NCBI GenBank assembly: GCA_028023455.1
Contig: JAQFVV010012671.1
Coordinates: forward strand, 1,195,839-1,259,838
DNA length: 64,000 nt
Direction of reading: 5' to 3'
Source: Epiperipatus broadwayi
Lineage: Eukaryota > Onychophora > Udeonychophora > Euonychophora > Peripatidae
The notes under the pieces are model-generated. The model did not search any database. It saw only the letters and a list, made by a program, of their open reading frames with translations, and had not been told where the DNA came from. A program made the translations under genes and the position numbers. Shown piece by piece: positions 62,400 through 64,000 of the stretch (the first letter of the stretch is position 1; the number at the start of each line of letters is the position of its first letter).

Positions 62400-63250
62400 C
62401 CCTCTTACCTAAAAAGCTTAGGAATCATTTGATTGAATACATGCATTGTCTTTATGGACATTTTGAACCCCATAAGATTAAGTATGTGCTCCAAGAATTA
62501 TTTTACTGACCAGGGATGTACTCCAATATTTTATCAGTTCTCAGAAGTTGCCATACCTGTTCGCAAATGAAACCTGTAAATAAAAATTTTACTGGAGTCT
62601 TGCAACCAATTTTGGCTCATGATCTTAAAAAATTGCTAGCTATTGACTTTTATGGTTCATTATCAGTGTATTGGCACTGTCAGTTCTTAGTTATCATGTA
62701 TGATGTCTTTTCAAAATATGTGACAGCTTACCCATTAAGAAGGCTGATGCTTTATGCATTATCAAAGTGTTACAAGTGCAACAAATTCCTAAAATTGGCA
62801 AGCCTCAATGTATACTCTTGGACCATGTAACACCCTTTAAATCTCACTAGTTGAAGTGTTGGCTTCAGCAACAGGGTATAAAACATTTATTAATGTCCAC
62901 AGGTAACCCTCAATCTAACCACTGTGAGCAGGTTATGAGGGAGCTTAACATTTATTTTGGCTGTATGTCAACCAAACCACAGAGAATATGTGAATCAGAC
63001 TGAGAATATTGTTAATTACATTAATTGGACATTAAGTGAGTCCACAGGGTTTACACCCATTAGGTTGCATTTCAGAAGAAATTATTCTATACTACATCAA
63101 AGCTCCATTACCCATCAATCATGATAATATTGATAAAGGGACAAGGAAAGAGCTAGGATAAAATTTAAAGCACATGGCTGAATTTTGCATAAGCCATGCA
63201 AACCAGCATGCCTGCCAATTTGACACTGGTGATTGGGTTTTTGTCAGAAA
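62400..63250 (+). pseudogene. Integrase of the Ty3-type element
   Basis: The HHCC zinc site is readable: H-x4-H in MHCLYGHFEPHK near 62441 and C-x2-C in LRSCHTCSQMK near 62540, with one stop between. Core: LLAIDFYGSL near 62634 (first Asp of D,D-E), LDHVTPF near 62818 (second Asp) and HCEQVMREL near 62919 (Glu). The C-terminal domain has FDTGDWVFVRKPHV near 63220. All three acidic residues survive but several stops and frame changes interrupt the protein. Confidence 0.8.
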
Positions 63251-63611
63251 ACCTCATGTGAGCAATCAATCCAACATGGCAGCAATACAAAATTTTTTTC
63301 CTTGATACATGATGGACCTTTTAGTATAAAAAAATGGTCAGAAGGCTTTTCTTCTGGAAGACAAGTCCAGAGTTCAAAGGTCCTATAATACCCATAGTCT
63401 TAGACCTGCTGAACAAAGGATCAATAATATGTTAAGTAATAAAAATTATCATAGATGTAATAAAGTGATTGGTTGTAGTTAACACATGGGATAAACGTTC
63501 AGCTGGGATTTTGCAGAGGTGTTTTAACATGTTTTAAAAAAATAGCACAGGAATGTTTTTTTTTAGAATGATCAGGCAGTTGAGCCAGATAGTTTCTCCT
63601 GTCAGAGCATC

Positions 63612-63740
63612 ATAGCTACTGCTGCAGCGCGACAGCGGCAGCAACAGCAACGCTGCTGCTGCTACAACGGCTGCTGCTGCTGCTGCTGCTGCTGCTGCAG
63701 CTGCGGCAACAGCAACAACAGCAACAGCAGCAACGGCAAC

Positions 63741-63795
<55 letters not shown>

Positions 63796-63826
63796 ACGGC
63801 GGCAGCAGCAGCAGCAGCAACAGCAA

Positions 63827-63857
<31 letters not shown>

Positions 63858-64000
63858 GGCATGGCAACAGCAACGGCGGCAACGGCAGCGGCAGCGGCGC
63901 AGCAGCAGCAGCAGCAACCGGCAGCAGCGGCGGCAGCGGCAGCGGCAGCCTGGCAGCAACGGCAGCAGCAGCAGCTTGGCGGCAGCAGCAGCAGCAGCAG
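63612..64000. repeat. GC-rich GCA/CAG-type trinucleotide repeat
   Basis: About 390 bp of three-base units, mainly gca with gcg, aca, acg and ggc variants. It runs off the window end. It is in sharp contrast to the surrounding AT-rich DNA. One plus frame would encode mixed Ala/Thr, another Gln/Arg, another Ser/Asn; minus frames encode poly-Ala/Leu/Cys. There is no evidence that it is translated. It lies directly after the 3' end of the Ty3-type element. Confidence 0.9.

Larger units (their letters stand above)
59690..63500 (+). mobile_element. Ty3-type LTR retrotransposon, internal region, broken
   Basis: In order on the plus strand: gag core (about 59690-60130), protease (about 60290-60420), reverse transcriptase (about 60930-61660), RNase H (about 61740-62130) and integrase (about 62400-63250). 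Protease, RT, RNase H, integrase is the Ty3 order. Stops and frame changes occur in every domain, so it is inactive. No LTR pair is identified inside the window; the right end runs into a GC-rich GCA repeat at about 63610. The gag resembles those at 37849-39190 and 50900-51850, so this lineage could have been the helper for the gag-only element. Confidence 0.9.

Noticed and set aside
63534-63959. Alanine-, cysteine- and leucine-rich frames on the minus strand
   Set aside because: Low-complexity translations of the GCA repeat with no flanking coding motif.

Overview
The window is nuclear DNA of an animal, most likely an invertebrate. By eye it is about three-quarters A+T. There is no prokaryotic gene density and no operon; instead there are short exons separated by very long introns, and dense transposon debris: an APE-type LINE, Penelope-like elements with GIY-YIG endonucleases, Ty3-type LTR elements, several tRNA-derived SINE families and foldback elements. 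The species cannot be named from sequence alone.

The only host gene I can support lies on the minus strand and spans at least 56981-57044 to 9561-9684. Five small exons (57044-56981, 42617-42541, 28261-28173, 16663-16505, 9684-9561) have canonical AG/GT borders. Their phases fit each other at all four junctions and the joined frame has no stop. The product reads as an extracellular stretch with three N-glycosylation sequons, a membrane segment, a short loop with Cys, a second membrane segment and then a C-x-P-L motif. This is the layout of the middle of a prominin-family (CD133-like) five-span membrane protein. First and last exons are not seen. The introns are about 14.4, 14.3, 11.5 and 6.8 kb.

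Layout: 1-4110 decayed LINE on the plus strand with a foldback insertion; 4230-4660 Penelope-type endonuclease relic; 4771-6062 tRNA-SINEs, two of them head to head; 6730-8760 Penelope-like element on the minus strand with a palindromic endonuclease end; 9561-9684 exon; 11-25 kb foldback elements, LINE scraps and the 16.5 kb exon; 28.2 kb exon followed by another head-to-head SINE pair; 33 kb LINE scrap; 34093-42420 a complete gag-only LTR retrotransposon on the minus strand with 2.9-kb LTRs, ending about 120 bp from the 42.5 kb exon; 42.6-48.7 kb SINEs, a tandem B-box repeat and a pure (AAT)n tract of 323 bp; 49.3-55 kb a duplicated segment, a gag relic and SINEs; 55660-56780 a repeat array carrying hammerhead ribozymes; 57 kb exon; 59.7-63.5 kb a broken Ty3-type element; 63.6-64 kb a GC-rich GCA/CAG repeat running off the end.

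The most notable system is a family of type I hammerhead ribozymes. Four copies keep the CUGANGA and GAA(A) cores; in three of them the whole core (CUGANGA...GAAAC...GUC) and a pairable helix I are intact. Two lie in tandem exactly 450 bp apart on the minus strand, the structure expected of a retrozyme (a circular-RNA-producing non-autonomous retroelement). A second recurring theme is head-to-head inverted duplication of unrelated elements.
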